The translations under genes and the position numbers were made by a program. DNA of 64,000 bases from Coriobacteriaceae bacterium (GTDB taxonomy: Bacteria; Actinomycetota; Coriobacteriia; Coriobacteriales; Coriobacteriaceae), in the NCBI GenBank assembly GCA_902399975.1, contig CABOHA010000001.1:1164893-1228892 (forward strand). The letters are read 5' to 3'. This document shows, in pieces, positions 8,837 through 17,542 of the stretch (positions are counted from its first letter, which is position 1; every line of letters starts with the position of its first letter). Below the pieces are notes generated by a model, which was not told the DNA's origin, ran no database searches, and worked only from the letters and a program-made list of their open reading frames with translations.

Positions 8837-10120
8837 CTAGCACTGCTCGAGCGCCTGCTCAAGGTCGGCAATCAGATCGGCCGTGTCCTCGAGGCCGCAC
8901 GACAGGCGCACCATGTCGGCGGAGATGCCGCAGGCGATGAGCTCCTCATCGTTCATTTGGCGATGCGTGGCGTTAGCGGGATGCAGGCAGCAGGTGCGGG
9001 CGTCTGCCACATGCGTGGCGATCTGGGCGAGCTTAAGGCTCTTCATAAAGGTCTCGGCCGCCGCGCGACCACCGTTAAAGCCAAAGCTCACGACGCCGCA
9101 GGTACCGTTGGGCATGTACTTCTGAGCCAGGTCATAGTACTTATCGCCCTCCAGGCCCGGATAGCTCACAAAGCGCACCTTGGGATGACTCTGCAGGAAC
9201 TTGGCAACGGCCAGGCCGTTCTCACAATGACGCGGCATGCGTACATGCAGGCTCTCGAGCGAGCTGTTCAGGAAGAAGGCCGCCTGCGGGTTCTGCATGG
9301 GGCCGAGGTCGCGCATGAGCTGAGCGGTTGCCTTGGTAATGAAGGCACCCTCGCGACCGAACTTCTCGGCATAGGTCACGCCGTGATAGCTCTCGTCGGG
9401 CGTGGTGAGACCCGGGAACTTGTCTGCATGGGCCATCCAGTCAAACTGGCCGTGGTCGACGATCACGCCACCCAGGTAGGCCGCATGCCCATCCATGTAC
9501 TTGGTGGTAGAGTGCGTGACGATGTCGGCGCCCCACTCAAAGGGACGGCACATCACGGGCGTCGGGAAGGTGTTGTCGACCATCAGCGGCACGCCGTGGT
9601 CATGCGCGGCCTTGGCAAAGCGCTCAATATCGAGCACGGCAAGGGCGGGGTTGGCAATCGTCTCGCCAAAGACGAGCTTGGTATTGGGCTTAAAGGCGGC
9701 CTCGAGCTCCTCATCGGTGCAGTCGGGGGCAACAAAGGTGCAGGTGACGCCCATACGACCCATGGTGTGGGCGAGCAGGTTGTAGGTACCGCCGTAGATG
9801 GCAGAGCTTGCGACCACGTGATCGCCGGCACCGGCAACGTTAAAGATCGCGAGGAAGTTCGCAGCCATGCCCGAGCTCGTGAGCATCGCCGCGGTACCAC
9901 CCTCCATCTCGCAGATCTTGGCAGCGACCAGATCGCACGTGGGGTTCTGCAGGCGGCTGTAGAAGTAGCCCGACTCCTCCAGGTCAAACAGCTTGCCCAT
10001 GTGCTCGGACGTGTCGTACTTCCACGTGGTGGACTGGTAGATGGGCACCTGGCGCGGCTCCGCATCGCCCGGATGATAGCCGCCCTGAACACATGTAGTT
10101 CCGATGGTCTGCTCGCTCAT
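8837..10120 (-). CDS. metY: O-acetylhomoserine sulfhydrylase (PLP enzyme)
   Basis: A 427-residue Cys/Met-metabolism PLP enzyme. It should join O-acetylhomoserine with sulfide (or methanethiol) to form homocysteine or methionine. Landmarks are TTCVQGGYHPGD at the N-terminus, SRLQNPTCDLVA, SSGMAANF in the cofactor site, VDNTFPTPVMCRPFEWGADIVTHSTTKYMDGHA with the Schiff-base lysine in STTKY, and a conserved C-terminal VRLSCGLEDTADLI. The long form and YSR(L)QNPT pattern fit MetY better than MetB or MetC. GGGAG lies 6 bases before the ATG at 10120. No SAM riboswitch was seen upstream. Confidence 0.92.
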   Translation of the reverse strand: MSEQTIGTTCVQGGYHPGDAEPRQVPIYQSTTWKYDTSEHMGKLFDLEESGYFYSRLQNPTCDLVAAKICEMEGGTAAMLTSSGMAANFLAIFNVAGAGDHVVASSAIYGGTYNLLAHTMGRMGVTCTFVAPDCTDEELEAAFKPNTKLVFGETIANPALAVLDIERFAKAAHDHGVPLMVDNTFPTPVMCRPFEWGADIVTHSTTKYMDGHAAYLGGVIVDHGQFDWMAHADKFPGLTTPDESYHGVTYAEKFGREGAFITKATAQLMRDLGPMQNPQAAFFLNSSLESLHVRMPRHCENGLAVAKFLQSHPKVRFVSYPGLEGDKYYDLAQKYMPNGTCGVVSFGFNGGRAAAETFMKSLKLAQIATHVADARTCCLHPANATHRQMNDEELIACGISADMVRLSCGLEDTADLIADLEQALEQC

Positions 10121-10209
10121 ATCCAACTCCCTTACTTGGGTTTTGTTTTTATTCGGTTTACGATACCGCTACCCCGCACCCCTCTCAACCCATCCCGCCG
10201 ATAGGTTAT

Positions 10210-10238
10210 GGGACAAATTAATCATGTTTATTTGTCCC
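10210..10238. promoter_or_regulatory. Perfect 9-bp inverted repeat between metY and the C_GCAxxG gene
   Basis: GGGACAAAT (10210-10218) and ATTTGTCCC (10230-10238) flank an 11-base AT-rich centre, about 90 bases upstream of metY and 117 upstream of the divergent gene. There is no T-run. An operator is inferred. Confidence 0.4.
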
Positions 10239-10354
10239 AAATCTTAAGAAAGTGTTCGATGGCGAAAAACAATGAGATATGCACTGCGGTCTCGATAAGC
10301 GAATGCGCCAGCAAGGGTACCATAGGCGGGTACACCGCAATCAAGGAGACACCG

Positions 10355-10801
10355 ATGAAGCAGATTGATACCACTCAGCTCAACACTGCCACCTGCCAGG
10401 CTCAGGCTGCCGAATACCACGCCCGCGGCTTTAACTGCGCGCAGGCCGTCGCCTGCACGCTCGCGCCCGCCGTCGGGCTCGACCCCCAGGTCGCCTTTAC
10501 CCTCACCGAGGGCTTTGGCGCCGGCATGGGCGGCATGACCGAAACTTGCGGTGCCATCTCGGGCGCCGTGGCCATCATGGGCTTTGTAATGAGCGATGGC
10601 ATGGAAAACCCCAAGACCAAGGGCCAGACCTACAAACTGTCGCGCGAGATTGCCAAGCGCTTTGGCGAGAAGAACACGACGACCGTCTGCGGCACGCTCA
10701 AGGGCATCGGATCGGACAAGGGTCCGCTCCGCAGCTGTCCCGGTTGCATCGACGATGCCGTCGAAATCGCCTGTGATGTACTAAAGCAGCTCGCCGAGTA
10801 A
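10355..10801 (+). CDS. C_GCAxxG_C_C family redox-associated protein
   Basis: A 148-residue protein with the cysteine pattern of the C_GCAxxG_C_C family: FNCAQAVACTLAP (about residues 27-39), ETCGAISGAVAIMG (about 62-75), a VCGTL cysteine and a RSCPGCIDDAVE pair. The spaced cysteines suggest a metal or FeS site. Family members are often found in anaerobes near redox enzymes, but no reaction is established. AAGGAG 7 bases before the ATG at 10355 decides the start; longer in-frame readings upstream lack a ribosome site. It is transcribed away from metY. Confidence 0.85.
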   Translation: MKQIDTTQLNTATCQAQAAEYHARGFNCAQAVACTLAPAVGLDPQVAFTLTEGFGAGMGGMTETCGAISGAVAIMGFVMSDGMENPKTKGQTYKLSREIAKRFGEKNTTTVCGTLKGIGSDKGPLRSCPGCIDDAVEIACDVLKQLAE

Positions 10802-10868
10802 ACGGCAGCGACATAAAACGACGGTCGGTGTGCTTGGGATCCGTCCAAAAGCACGCCGGCCGTCGCCG

Positions 10869-11504
10869 TTAGAACTCGGCAAATTCGGGAGTGCTGACCT
10901 CAATCTCCTCGCGCCCCGCCATAAGCTCGCGCATCTTAGCGCAAAACGACTCCTGCTCCCCCGCCTTAAACACCAAATGAAGTGTCACGGCATCCGCGTA
11001 CTCGGTATCCGAAACCTTGGCACCGGAATCCTGGGCCAAGCGAAGCACCTGCTCATACTGCGGATAGGCCACATGCACGTCAACAGGCACGACACTCGTC
11101 ATCTCGACGATCTGCCCGGCCTCCTGAGCCGCGGCCACCGCCGCTTGCGTCGCCGCAGTATAGGCGCGAACCAGGCCGCCCGGCCCCAACAGCGTGCCGC
11201 CAAAATAGCGCGTCACTACGCAGCAAACATTTTTGAGCTCCGCACCGCGCAACACCTCGAGCGTCGGCATACCGCTCGTGCGGCTCGGCTCACCATCGTC
11301 GCTCTGGCGCTCGCGTCCATCGACCAAAATCCACGCGGGAACATTGTGTCGAGCGTCGTAATGACGTTTGCGAACCATCTCGATAAAGGCATTCGCCTCG
11401 TCCTCGGACACAATATGGACCAGCTGGGCAATAAACCGGCTCTTGCGGTCCACAAACTCGCCCGAAGCCTCAATATTCGATTGCAGAGTAAAATAGCTGT
11501 CCAA
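10869..11504 (-). CDS. IMPACT/YigZ family protein
   Basis: A 211-residue protein of the YigZ/IMPACT family. The N-terminal half contains the signature KSRFIAQL, ARHNVPAWIL and DDGEPSRTSGMPTLEVLRG, followed by VTRYFGGTLLGPGGLVRAY; the C-terminal half is the DUF1949-like ferredoxin-fold part. Bacterial members bind nucleic acid; eukaryotic IMPACT regulates Gcn2. The role here is unknown but possibly translational. Two TTG codons are possible starts; the second, at 11504, is better placed (5 bases after GAGGGG) than that at 11507. No ATG is in reach. Confidence 0.88.
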   Translation of the reverse strand: MDSYFTLQSNIEASGEFVDRKSRFIAQLVHIVSEDEANAFIEMVRKRHYDARHNVPAWILVDGRERQSDDGEPSRTSGMPTLEVLRGAELKNVCCVVTRYFGGTLLGPGGLVRAYTAATQAAVAAAQEAGQIVEMTSVVPVDVHVAYPQYEQVLRLAQDSGAKVSDTEYADAVTLHLVFKAGEQESFCAKMRELMAGREEIEVSTPEFAEF

Positions 11505-11591
11505 CAAAGCCCCTCAACAAAATAAAGCGCAGCAACGAACAGCTTCAATAATACGGCAAAGGCCGTACCGATTGTCAGGGTAACAAAAATG

Positions 11592-11950
11592 CCAAGTGGG
11601 CCTGTAAGCCGGGTTCTGTCGTGAACGGTCATTTATCTTGTCTGCACGTTACCATGCAGCTCCACGCACGCTACCCGAACGCGGACCGGGCCGGCCCATA
11701 GCGTTCCTATTCGCGCTTGCTCCGGATGGGGCTTGCCAAGCTGCCGTGTTGCCACGACGCTGGTGGTCTCTTACACCACCGTTTCAGCTTTTCCCTTTAC
11801 GCCTTGCGGCGCAGGTGGGAGTCTTCTTTTCTGCGGCGCTTTCCGTCGGATCACTCCGCCCGGCCGTTAGCCGGCATCCCGCCCTCTGGAGCCCGGACTT
11901 TCCTCACGCGTACTGCAAGCAGCACATCGCGCGACCGTCTGGCCCACTCA
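11592..11950 (-). ncRNA. rnpB: RNase P RNA, class A
   Basis: Read on the minus strand, the 5' part contains the universally conserved GAGGAAAGTCCGGGCTCC (near 11900) and the 3' part contains ACAGAACCCGGCTTACAG with the terminal GGCCCACT that pairs with the 5' GAGTGGGCC. Between them are the P3/P4, CGGCTAACGGCCG and AAGCTTGG-type helices expected for the ancestral type. The RNA is the catalytic part of RNase P, which trims tRNA 5' leaders. A TACACT box lies 15 bases upstream of the 5' end (about 11962-11967). Ends are accurate to a few bases. Confidence 0.96.
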
Positions 11951-12035
11951 GCAGTGCAAGAGTGTAGCACACCGTTACCGCAGGCAATGGCACAACGCAA
12001 ACGCTCGACACGATAAACCAAGAACCGCCATGCGC

Positions 12036-12150
12036 TACAATGGTCCTGTCGATGGGCCACGTCGTCAGTCGAGACGCGACCGCGCTCCGCACCCCTCCGT
12101 CTACTCGGTGTGTTCCCGCCTCCTCCCCGAGGCGGGATGTCGGCTTTTTT
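12036..12150 (+). ncRNA. Candidate small RNA between rnpB and rpsA
   Basis: A TACAAT box at 12036-12041 is followed about 75 bases later by a strong hairpin (CCCGCCTC 12115-12122 with GAGGCGGG 12129-12136) and six T at 12145-12150. No protein with a start and ribosome site lies in between, and no plus-strand gene precedes it. The -35 region is poor. The sequence lacks SRP RNA landmarks. The identity is unknown; an orphan terminator is the alternative. Confidence 0.35.
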
Positions 12151-12215
12151 CATGCACCGACAATCCAATAGCCTGTGGACAGCCCGGCAGCATTGCGCAT
12201 CTCGGCGCCAAATGC

Positions 12216-12251
12216 AAAAAGGGACCCGTCCATTACGGACGAATCCCTTAA
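12216..12251 (-). terminator. Terminator of rpsA
   Basis: On the minus strand an imperfect hairpin (AAGGGA..CGTCC paired with GGACG..TCCCTT, loop near 12233) runs into five T at 12220-12216, 23 bases after the rpsA stop. Confidence 0.8.
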
Positions 12252-12273
12252 AACAAGTGATCGTCAAACCGAA

Positions 12274-13440
12274 TTACTCGGCGTCGGTCTCCTCGTCCTT
12301 CTTCTCGGAAGGCAGCGGGGTAACCTCGATCTCGACGCCCAGAGTCTCAGCAGCAGACTTCATGGACAGGGAGATACGACGACGGTCGAGATCGATCTCC
12401 ATGACCTTGACCTGAACCTTGTCGCCCACGTGGGTGACCTGAGAAGGCTGATCGACGTGCTTGTTGGCCATCTCGGAGATGTGCACCAGGCCCTCGATGC
12501 CCTCGCCCAGGTCGACGAAAGCGCCGAACGGGACAAGCTTGGTCACAGTGCCCTCGACGATAGCGCCGACGGGGTACTTCTTGACCAGTGCGCGCCACGG
12601 ATCCTCCGTGGTCTGCTTGAGACCCAGGGAGATGCGCTCGCGGTTGAGATCGACGTCGAGAACCTCGACCTCGACCTCCTGGCCGACCTTGACAACCTCG
12701 GAAGGATGGTTGACGTGGTTCCAAGAGAGCTCGGAGATGTGGATGAGGCCGTCGATACCGCCGAGGTCGACGAAGGCGCCGAAGTCGACGATGGAGGAAA
12801 CGGTGCCCTGGAGACGCATGCCAGACTTGAGCTTGGACAGGATCTCGGAACGCTCGGCCTTACGGGACTCCTCGAGCACGACGCGACGGGAGAGGACAAC
12901 GTTGTTGCGGTTGCGGTCCATCTCGATGACGCGGGCCTCGATGCGGGTGCCCATGTAGGAGGTGAGGTCCTTGACGCGACGGAGGTCGACGAGGGAAGCG
13001 GGCAGGAAGCCACGCAGGCCGATGTCGAGGATCAGGCCGCCCTTGACAACCTCGATAACCTCGCCCTCGACGTTCTCGCCGGAGTTGAACTTCTCCTCGA
13101 TGCGGTTCCAAGCACGCTCGTACTCGGCACGCTTCTTGGACAGGACCAGACGACCGTCCTTGTCCTCCTTCTGGAGAACCAGAGCCTCGATGGGATCACC
13201 GAGTGCAACGATGTCTGCAGGGTTAGCGTCCTTGCGGATGGACAGCTCGCGGACCGGGATAACGCCCTCGGACTTGAATCCGATGTCAACGAGCACCTCG
13301 TCATGCTCGATCTTAACGACAGTGCCGTTAACGAGATCGCCCTCATCAAAGTCGGTAATCGTACCGTCGATGAGGTTGTTCATCTCCTCCTCGTTGACAT
13401 CGTCAAGAGAGAAAATGGACGAGTTCTGAATCTCACTCAA
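12274..13440 (-). CDS. rpsA: Ribosomal protein S1 (four S1 domains)
   Basis: A 388-residue protein with four consecutive S1 OB-fold repeats at roughly residues 33-103, 120-188, 205-275 and 292-362, and short acidic ends. The repeats have VNGTVVKIEHDEVLVDIGFKSEG-like strands and the pattern VDLGGIDGLIHISELSW. The four-domain length is usual for Gram-positive S1, shorter than the six-domain E. coli protein. It helps recruit mRNA to the 30S subunit. The start is TTG at 13440, with AAAGGGG 7 bases upstream; no nearer ATG fits. It is transcribed alone, with a terminator at 12216-12251. Confidence 0.94.
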   Translation of the reverse strand: MSEIQNSSIFSLDDVNEEEMNNLIDGTITDFDEGDLVNGTVVKIEHDEVLVDIGFKSEGVIPVRELSIRKDANPADIVALGDPIEALVLQKEDKDGRLVLSKKRAEYERAWNRIEEKFNSGENVEGEVIEVVKGGLILDIGLRGFLPASLVDLRRVKDLTSYMGTRIEARVIEMDRNRNNVVLSRRVVLEESRKAERSEILSKLKSGMRLQGTVSSIVDFGAFVDLGGIDGLIHISELSWNHVNHPSEVVKVGQEVEVEVLDVDLNRERISLGLKQTTEDPWRALVKKYPVGAIVEGTVTKLVPFGAFVDLGEGIEGLVHISEMANKHVDQPSQVTHVGDKVQVKVMEIDLDRRRISLSMKSAAETLGVEIEVTPLPSEKKDEETDAE

Positions 13441-13755
13441 AGGTGGACCCCTTTCGAACTACGGGGCCCCGATTGCTAGGACCTACAGAAGGGTGCGACA
13501 AGCACACAACGTTTAGGAACACTCGGGAGCCGACAGATACTAATGTGACGCTTATGCAATCACGTTCGTATAGGTTACGGGGAAATGAGTTCGATTTCAA
13601 GCGTGAACTGCGATTTTTTACTCGTGTGGAGACTTTTTCGTAATCTTATGAACACACGTCTCCGCAACTTGACGATAACCAGCCAGGCATTCGGCTTTGG
13701 GGTAAAGTATCCGGAGCCAACGATTCTAGATCGATTTTTCGAGAAAGGTGCCCGC
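13441..13755. other. Intergenic region between rpsA and the HAD gene
   Basis: The 315 bases separate two divergently transcribed genes and should hold both promoters. GGAGAC at 13630-13635 and GTCTCC at 13660-13665 form a short inverted repeat. TTGACG at about 13671-13676 is a possible -35 for the HAD gene. No gene or RNA was recognised. Confidence 0.4.
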
Positions 13756-14514
13756 GTGCTCAAAGCAGTCGTTTTCGATATGGACGAAACGCTTCTTAGC
13801 ATCAACCTCAACGCGTTCATCCTTCGCTATTTTAAGGATGTCTCTTCGATGCTCGCGGATATCGGGCGCCGCAGCCGCGGTGGCACGATGGCACGCCTCG
13901 GCACCATCCTGGTCGACCTCAACGCCAATCGCCGCAGCGGCACGGACAACCGCACCAATCTTGAGTTTTACCAAGAAGAGGTCAAGCGCCGATGCGGGAT
14001 TTGCCTCTCCGATCCCCTCATCTACGAGGCGTTTACCTACTACGACCGCGAAGTTCTTCCGTACAAGAATGACGAACTCATCAACGCCCATGCCATGCCG
14101 GGCGCACACGCCGCGCTCCAGGCCGTACAGGACGCAGGGCTGCGCTGCGCGCTCTTTACCAACCCCAGCTTTCCGCAGGGGGCCATCGAGTGCCGCATGG
14201 GTTGGGGCGACCTGGCCGACGCCCCCTTTGAGCTCGTCACGCACATGGGAAACGCCACCCGCTGCAAGCCTGATGCCACCTACTATCTAGAGCAGCTTCA
14301 GGTGATGGGGCTCGAACCGCACGAGGTCCTTATGGTGGGCAACGATCCCAAACGCGACTTCCCTAACCCCGCCTGCGGCATTCAGACTGCCTATGTAGGC
14401 CAGGGCAAGCCCAACCGAGTCACCTGGCGCGGAACCATGGAAGGCTTCGCCCGCGACTTTAACGCCGTAGTAGAAGCCTTCTACGAACACCAAGTAGCCG
14501 ACGAACTGTCCTAG
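13756..14514 (+). CDS. HAD superfamily hydrolase
   Basis: A 252-residue haloacid-dehalogenase-type phosphatase. Motif I is VFDMDETLL with the nucleophile Asp8 and acid/base Asp10; motif II is LFTNPS; motif III/IV are the Lys in CKPDATYY and VGNDPKRDF, where the metal-binding aspartates lie. A helical cap domain lies between motifs I and II. The substrate is unknown. The start is taken as GTG at 13756, just before the conserved LKAVVFDMD and 6-8 bases after GAAAGG; the in-frame extension upstream looks non-coding. Its stop overlaps the convergent next gene by 4 bases. Confidence 0.87.
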   Translation: MLKAVVFDMDETLLSINLNAFILRYFKDVSSMLADIGRRSRGGTMARLGTILVDLNANRRSGTDNRTNLEFYQEEVKRRCGICLSDPLIYEAFTYYDREVLPYKNDELINAHAMPGAHAALQAVQDAGLRCALFTNPSFPQGAIECRMGWGDLADAPFELVTHMGNATRCKPDATYYLEQLQVMGLEPHEVLMVGNDPKRDFPNPACGIQTAYVGQGKPNRVTWRGTMEGFARDFNAVVEAFYEHQVADELS

Positions 14515-15830
14515 CACACTTGGGTTTTGCCGATCATGATGTTGAGGATCTCGACGTCGGTGTCCTTCATACCCACACGGCCCACGTAGCCCATGCTGGC
14601 AATCGTCTGCTCGACGGTATCCTGGATCAAACCCTCGCCGGCACGGAAGCCACGCCCCTGCATGGCCATGTCATGTCCCAGAATCGCCGCATCGACGGCA
14701 GCCGAAATCTTGGCGGCACAACTCGCCTTGGCACCGTCGCACACGATGCCGCCCACGTTACCGAGCGTATTCGAGACCGTCGCGCCAATCTGCTCGCGCG
14801 TGCCACCGCACAGCCAGGTAATCGCAGCGCCGGCGCCGCACGCGGCGCAGATAGCACCGCAAAACGCCGAGAGCGCACCAATATAGCTCTTGATATGCAC
14901 GGCGATAAGATCGGACAGCATCACGGCGCGCACCAGGCGCTCGTGGTCGCAGCGCAGGTATTCGGCATACTCCATGACGGGCAAGGCGCAGGTAATGCCC
15001 TGATTGCCCGAGCCGCACACAATGGCGACCGGCAGCGCGCAGCCGTTCATACGGGCATCGGAGCCGGCGGCCGCACGCGCACGCGCACGGCAGGCGACGT
15101 CATCGGCACGAGCGCCCAGCAGCGTACGGCCCACCTCGGCGCCCCAAGCGTGCGCGAGGCCCTCGGCACTGATCGCGCCGTTCAGCTCAATCTGACGCTC
15201 GACGGCCGCGCGGGCATCCTCAATGTCGCCGGCCTCGATAAAGTCGATGATGGACTCGATCGACATGGGTGTGTCGGCCTTATCCGCCGCCCGCTCGGCC
15301 ACCACGCGCTCGGCGCAGGCGGCACACTCCCCCGCCGACTTGCCGCATACCGGAATACCGTCGAGCGTATGGCACGTGACATTGGTGTGGTGATCGGTAA
15401 TCTCGACGACCGCGGTATGGCCACCAGCCGTGGCAGTCACCTTGATGTAGAGGTTGGGCACGCCCTCGACGAGCGACACATCACAGTAGTCGGCGTCGAC
15501 AAGCAGCTCAGTCACGCGAGCACGATCCGCATCGTCAACGCTCTCGAGCACCTCGAGCGCGCTCTTGGCGTCACCGCCCACCGCACCCAGCACGGCCGCG
15601 GCCTCAATACCGTGCATACCGCCCGAGTTGGGCACGGTCACGCTCTTAACGTTCTTGATGATGTTGCCCGAGCAGGCAACATCCATATGTTCGGGCTCGC
15701 AACCGAGCGTCTGGCTCGCCAGCGCCGCCGCATAGGCAACGGCAATGGGCTCGGTGCAGCCGAGCGCACAGACAAGCTCGCGGTTCAAAACATCGCAAAA
15801 CGCGGCATCACGAAGGGAATCGGTAGGCAT
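14511..15830 (-). CDS. L-cysteine desulfidase / UPF0597 (serine dehydratase alpha-like) family
   Basis: A 439-residue protein of the family that includes CdsB and YhaM, oxygen-sensitive [4Fe-4S] enzymes that break L-cysteine to pyruvate, ammonia and sulfide. Landmarks: ALGCTEPIAVAYAAA (about residues 22-36) with the first cluster cysteine, ACSGNIIKNVKSVTVPNSGG, VCGSGNQGITCALPV (about 270-284), and NTLGNVGGIVCDGAKASCAAK (about 355-375) with the C-x6-C pair. The cluster suggests anaerobic life. AGGAG lies 6-7 bases before the ATG at 15830. With metY it places sulfur metabolism on both sides of rnpB. The exact substrate among L-Cys, L-Ser and related compounds is inferred. Confidence 0.88.
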   Translation of the reverse strand: MPTDSLRDAAFCDVLNRELVCALGCTEPIAVAYAAALASQTLGCEPEHMDVACSGNIIKNVKSVTVPNSGGMHGIEAAAVLGAVGGDAKSALEVLESVDDADRARVTELLVDADYCDVSLVEGVPNLYIKVTATAGGHTAVVEITDHHTNVTCHTLDGIPVCGKSAGECAACAERVVAERAADKADTPMSIESIIDFIEAGDIEDARAAVERQIELNGAISAEGLAHAWGAEVGRTLLGARADDVACRARARAAAGSDARMNGCALPVAIVCGSGNQGITCALPVMEYAEYLRCDHERLVRAVMLSDLIAVHIKSYIGALSAFCGAICAACGAGAAITWLCGGTREQIGATVSNTLGNVGGIVCDGAKASCAAKISAAVDAAILGHDMAMQGRGFRAGEGLIQDTVEQTIASMGYVGRVGMKDTDVEILNIMIGKTQVC

Positions 15831-16102
15831 AGGTATCTCCTGCTTGCATAACGGGCTGGTCTCTCAAAAATAATTAGCTCTTCTATTTGATAACAATGCA
15901 TCAAAAACCGCAACCATGGTTCCGGCGGACGGCGCTCAAGCACAAACTGGCGGCATTCATTCATGAAAAGCGGGTCTTGTTGCCTGCTAAAGCGTTTGAC
16001 CAAAAAACGCCCGAGCGTTTACGCAAAAGTCGCGCTATCATGCAGTCGAACGCGGTAAACACCTTTAGCATTTGCGCCGCACAGACCAGAGAGGAACCAT
16101 CC

Positions 16103-16570
16103 ATGAAGATCGGTATCGGTAACGACCACGCCGCCGTCGAGCTCAAGAACATCATTTCCGAGCACCTGAAGGAGCGCGGCTGCGAGGTCGTGAACTTTGG
16201 CACCGACACCTCCGAGAGCTTTGACTACCCCATCGCCGGCTACAAGGTGGGTAAGGCCGTTGCCAACGGCGACGTCGACCTGGGCATCCTGATCTGCGGT
16301 ACCGGCGTCGGGATCAGCCTGGCTGCCAACAAGGTCGAGGGCGTACGCGCCGTCGTATGCTCCGAGCCCTTCAGCGCCAAGCTCTCCCGCATGCACAACA
16401 ACACCAACGTGCTCGCCTTTGGCGCCCGCGTCGTAGGCTCCGAGCTCGCTAAGATGATCGTCGACGAGTGGCTCGACGCCGAGTTCGAGGGCGGCCGCCA
16501 CGAGCGTCGCGTCAACCTCCTCAACGAGATCGACCAGACCCGCGGTCTCAAGGTCGTCGACGAGGCCTAA
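16103..16570 (+). CDS. rpiB: RpiB-type ribose/sugar-phosphate isomerase (copy 1)
   Basis: A 155-residue RpiB/LacAB-family isomerase interconverting ribose 5-phosphate and ribulose 5-phosphate (or an analogous hexose phosphate). It shows GNDHAAVELK (6-15), the catalytic Cys65 in CGTGVGIS, CSEPFSAKLSRMHNNTN with His98, and FGARVVGSELA. GAGGAACC precedes the ATG at 16103; the in-frame region before it is non-coding. It is a single gene ended by a strong terminator. A second copy about 80% identical by eye lies at 22258-22722. Confidence 0.92.
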   Translation: MKIGIGNDHAAVELKNIISEHLKERGCEVVNFGTDTSESFDYPIAGYKVGKAVANGDVDLGILICGTGVGISLAANKVEGVRAVVCSEPFSAKLSRMHNNTNVLAFGARVVGSELAKMIVDEWLDAEFEGGRHERRVNLLNEIDQTRGLKVVDEA

Positions 16571-16597
16571 AGACTTACAACGCCATACGCTAGCGAC

Positions 16598-16641
16598 AGC
16601 CCCCGCCTGGAATGCACGCACATTCCAGGCGGGGGCTTTTT
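16598..16641 (+). terminator. Terminator of rpiB copy 1
   Basis: A perfect 17-bp stem (16598-16614 with 16621-16637, 6-base loop) ending in five T. Confidence 0.93.
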
Positions 16642-16681
16642 AGTAGATTTCTAGGCATGTCCCAAAAATCAGCTGGAATAT

Positions 16682-16715
16682 AAAAGGGCGCCGCGGATGG
16701 AGTTCCGCGGCGCCC
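16682..16715 (-). terminator. Terminator of ndk
   Basis: A 12-bp perfect GC stem (16686-16697 with 16704-16715, loop TGGAGT) followed on the minus strand by four T, directly after the ndk stop. Confidence 0.9.
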
Positions 16716-16753
16716 AAGCCACACGCTAACAGCTTTAAGGAGTCAAAGCTGGT

Positions 16754-17158
16754 TTAGCCAAAGAAGCGCTTGATCTCGATCTCGGCGTTCTCCAGGCAGT
16801 CGGAGCCGTGGATCACGTTGGCGTTGACATCGACAGCGAAGTCGCCGCGAATGGTGCCGGGCGCAGCATCAAGCGGGTTGGTAGCGCCCATAAGGGTGCG
16901 CATCTTGGAGACAGCGGAGAGACCGGAAACGACCATCTTGACGACCGGACCGCTCGTCATAAAGTCGCAGAGACCGCCAAAAAAGGGCTTGTCGGCCAGA
17001 TGAGCGTAGTGCTCCTCGACGGTAGCGCGCTCGAGCGTGGTCATCTCCATGCGCTCGATGACAAGGCCGCTGCGCTCGATGCGAGCAACGATCTCGCCGA
17101 TCTTGCGATCGCGCACCGCGTCGGGCTTAATCATGATGAAGGTCTTCTCGATAGCCAT
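16754..17158 (-). CDS. ndk: Nucleoside diphosphate kinase
   Basis: A 134-residue NDP kinase that moves the gamma phosphate from ATP to other nucleoside diphosphates through a phosphohistidine. It begins EKTFIMIKPDAV, has the GATNPLDAAPGTIRGDFA loop (91-108), and the active-site His117 in NVIHGSD. Length and motif order are normal. The ATG at 17158 has GAAAGG 7 bases upstream. It is monocistronic with its own terminator. Confidence 0.96.
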   Translation of the reverse strand: MAIEKTFIMIKPDAVRDRKIGEIVARIERSGLVIERMEMTTLERATVEEHYAHLADKPFFGGLCDFMTSGPVVKMVVSGLSAVSKMRTLMGATNPLDAAPGTIRGDFAVDVNANVIHGSDCLENAEIEIKRFFG

Positions 17159-17542
17159 AAGGTAGCCTTTCAAGTAGGTTCGCGCGTGCCCAAGTCCCAT
17201 TCCGGCACCCGCCCGGACTGCATCGTAACAGAGTTTTAGCTGCAGTTAAACAAAAAGCTGTTTATTGAAGCGCTACAATTTATTAAAGCGCTCCATATGT
17301 GTCACTTCTGTTTCGAAGCCTGATTAGAGTACCATCCGACCGCCCATCAACCGCATCGAACCGAGCGGACGGTCGGTTGCCGCCTGTGAACGTACCCCCT
17401 ACACAACCTGCCCAAAGGTCCTACAGAAGTTCTCGACAAGCCCCTCCCCCATAGCAACAAAATACGGACGCCCGCATCAGCAGACGCCCGTAAAACAAAA
17501 ACGATTTATCAATAAATGGACAATACGTCTTCAGCCAAACCT
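17159..17542. other. Intergenic region between ndk and argH
   Basis: It holds the ndk promoter region and the argH terminator. The 6-bp palindrome AGCGCT occurs twice, as AAGCGCT near 17269 and again near 17285, around an AT-rich core. No gene was recognised. Confidence 0.45.
17458..17495 (-). terminator. Probable terminator of argH
   Basis: On the minus strand TACGGGCG pairs with CGTCCGTA (one G-T pair) around a 14-base interior, then TATTTTGTTG. It begins about 50 bases after the argH stop at 17543. Confidence 0.6.

Noticed and set aside
7925..10204. 759-codon plus-strand frame opposite the MFS and metY genes
   Set aside because: GC-rich antisense frame; both minus-strand genes are clearly real.
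10120..10354. SAM or T-box riboswitch upstream of metY
   Set aside because: No conserved core sequence of either class is visible.
12045..12150. SRP (4.5S) RNA at the small RNA candidate
   Set aside because: The conserved SRP loop (GGAAGCAG/GGTCAGG-type) is absent.
11851..12267. 138-codon minus-strand frame over the RNase P 5' end
   Set aside because: The region is explained by RNase P RNA, its promoter and a terminator; the peptide is Arg/Cys-rich without motifs.
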